Origin: Prorocentrum cordatum
Lineage: Eukaryota > Sar > Dinophyceae > Prorocentrales > Prorocentraceae
Length of the DNA: 64,000 bases
Direction: 5' to 3'
Assembly (NCBI GenBank): GCA_963575745.1
Contig: CAUYUJ010021036.1
Location: forward strand, 65,001 to 129,000
Positions 62,616-64,000 of the stretch are shown piece after piece; position 1 is the stretch's first letter, and each line of letters begins with the position of its first letter. The position numbers and the translations under genes are program-made. The notes beneath the pieces were generated by a model. That model saw only the letters and a program-made list of their open reading frames with translations, was not told the origin of the DNA and made no database searches.

Positions 62616-62852
62616 GACCTGGAGACGGATTTCTTCTCGAAGGTTGAGCCGCCCCCCCTTGACCACAGCGGCTTTTACAGCGCCACGCTGCTGGATATCG
62701 CGCTGTCGCGGACCGTCGAGACACGCGGCAGGAAGTTCATTTCAGGCGAAGTTTACGGGGTAGTTGCTGGGTTGAATCATTACCACAAGATCAGGTGTCT
62801 CCTGAACGGGGACCTCTCCGTCCAGCGCGTCCAGCATTATTGCCATGGGTCC
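62616..62852 (+). CDS. Multi-exon gene, exon D
   Basis: DLETDFFSKVEPPPLDHSGF, YSATLLDIALSRTVETRGRK, FISGEVYGVVAGLNHYHKIR, CLLNGDLSVQRVQHYCHG. The AG at 62614-62615 precedes it. Past 62852 the same frame stays open but turns into Leu/Pro-rich, intron-like sequence until exon E. Confidence 0.65.
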
Positions 62853-63069
62853 CAACTTCTCCTCTTGCTCGTGCGCCTGTCTGGCCTCCTTGCCCCGCCC
62901 CGTCGATGTTCGGTCAGATTTGCTGCTCGTGAGTTGTTGATTTGCGTGCCAGATTTATATTGTGTTTTATTTTCTTCTGCCACTTCTGAGCTGTTTCTCC
63001 GATTGCCGAGCAGTCCAGCCCAGACCGTCCCGTCGCGCCATCCGCCCCCCTCCCGACGGTCTTGTTGCG

Positions 63070-63168
63070 GCGGGCAGCGCAAGGATCAGGCCGTCCAGGA
63101 TATAACGGAGACATTGTACGGGGCCTTCTTCGAGGGTCTTGCTCAAGATTTACCGGCGGAGAATCGGT
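63070..63168 (+). CDS. Multi-exon gene, exon E
   Basis: QRKDQAVQDITETLYGAFFE, GLAQDLPAENRW. Same frame as exon D; an acceptor-like CGGGCAG ends at 63077. The 3' border is near the GGTGGTCGG at 63166. Confidence 0.5.
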
Positions 63169-63493
63169 GGTCGGGCTCGGTGCCAGGGCGGGGCGGGCGC
63201 GGCGCCGGCGGCGGCTCTGCCCGCTACCAGGGATTTCATTCGGACAAGGGCCCAGGCCGCCAGATCGTTAGGCGTCGGGCCCCGTCGGGCCCTGGGCGCT
63301 GGGCAGGCGGGCGCTCTCACTCTCATCAAGTGCCGCGGTCGCCGTTGGCTCTCGCCCGGGCCGCCCTATGCCTGATGTTAATCGCGTTTCGGGAATCCAG
63401 CTAGATGTGTAGTAGTTGGATCGGGGGGGCGCCCAGCTTGGCCCAGCCCATCGGCCCAGGTGGTACACCTTCGCGCCTCACCTCGCCATGCAG

Positions 63494-63655
63494 TTCGGAG
63501 GCGTGTTATCCCACGGCATCCTCGGCCGCGCGATGGCCCGCGCTTTCGGTGATCAGTTGAATAAGGACCCTGAAGATCCTGATTCCTATCACGCCCACTG
63601 CCACAAGAAGATGGTCTCGGCGATGCAGTTCCTGATTGATGTAGCAGACAGCGCG
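63494..63655 (+). CDS. Multi-exon gene, exon F
   Basis: The acceptor-like CATGCAG ends at 63493. FGGVLSHGILGRAMARAFGD, QLNKDPEDPDSYHAHCHKKM, VSAMQFLID. After FLID a GTAGCA donor-like sequence is followed by a GCGC repeat. The join from exon E to exon F preserves frame if one shared G is assigned to either side. Confidence 0.55.
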
Positions 63656-63882
63656 CGCGCGCTAGGTGCGCGCGCGTCCTAAACGCGGGCGGGCCCTCAG
63701 CCCCCCCCCGGTCTCAGTCTGTTGTTGCCCGTCTTCGTGGCGTCCTCCACCTCCCCGGCTTCCGTGCCCACTGGCGTTGAAGGCCTCTTCCCATCCCTGG
63801 CCTTCAATCTTCAATCCCCTCCGCTCGGCACTCCGCCCCGCCGCCGGCCCGCCTTCCGCGCCCGAGAGGTTTTGCTTTTTTC

Positions 63883-64000
63883 ATGAGCATGCCAGCGGAC
63901 GCGATCAGCAACAGGCTGCAGCATCTGGACGCCCAGGGCGGATCGGGATTGCGTGAGCTCTTAGATTTATCAGATGATGGTTTGGTTCTCTCTAGCCAGA
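63883..64000 (+). CDS. Coding stretch running off the right edge
   Basis: Open from ATG 63883: MSMPADAISNRLQHLDAQGG, SGLRELLDLSDDGLVLSSQ. Balanced composition, Leu/Asp-rich helix. It may be the next exon of the same gene or the start of another. Partial. Confidence 0.45.
   Translation, partial: MSMPADAISNRLQHLDAQGGSGLRELLDLSDDGLVLSSQ

Overview
The window looks like nuclear DNA of a dinoflagellate. The strongest reason is two near-exact relics of the dinoflagellate spliced-leader exon (DinoSL), at 9455-9476 (20/22 matches) and 46110-46131 (19/22). A weaker third is at 57051-57072 (15/22). Very high GC, many degenerate LINE copies, a giant retroelement, abundant (GGA)n/(CCT)n tracts and one multi-exon gene with short introns all fit. 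A Prorocentrum-like species is possible, but that is inference. No bacterial gene organisation, rRNA, tRNA or CRISPR array was seen.

Left part (1-33 kb): a graveyard of transposable elements and satellites. LINE-A (1-4740, +) keeps a coiled-coil region, a split endonuclease, a reverse transcriptase (RT) with FFDD, and RNase H. LINE-B (about 9477-12010, +) follows a relict DinoSL and keeps a first ORF and a broken endonuclease. LINE-C (about 15280-19110, -) keeps broken RT and RNase H with mutated catalytic residues. LINE-D (30004-30969, +) is a 5'-truncated but uninterrupted RT with YADD. Between them are foldback or MITE-like elements of at least four families, some with visible target-site duplications, plus minisatellites, palindromes and polypurine tracts.

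Middle part (33-45 kb): one giant retroelement of about 11.8 kb. A 2273-codon ORF carries an N-terminal membrane segment, Cys-rich regions, a gag-like region, a CCCH-like finger and a domain with a DQCxYG signature. Next comes RT-RNase H in the -1 frame with one in-frame TAG, then Cys-rich and Pro/Gly/Glu-rich reading frames.

Right part (45-64 kb): a composite repeat (R-S) duplicated in tandem, with a relict-SL mini-ORF inside the first copy. Satellites, several (GGA)n tracts and a few probable host genes follow: a Lys/Ala-rich basic protein at 52171, a coiled-coil protein at 55591, an acidic protein with 15-residue repeats at 57128, and a multi-exon gene from about 61.0 kb past 63.6 kb with another coding stretch running off the right edge.

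Taken together, the sequence suggests cycles of trans-spliced mRNA being copied back into the genome, followed by decay and insertion of small foldback elements. Exon borders, element ends and family names are inferences from reading the sequence; no database search was possible.
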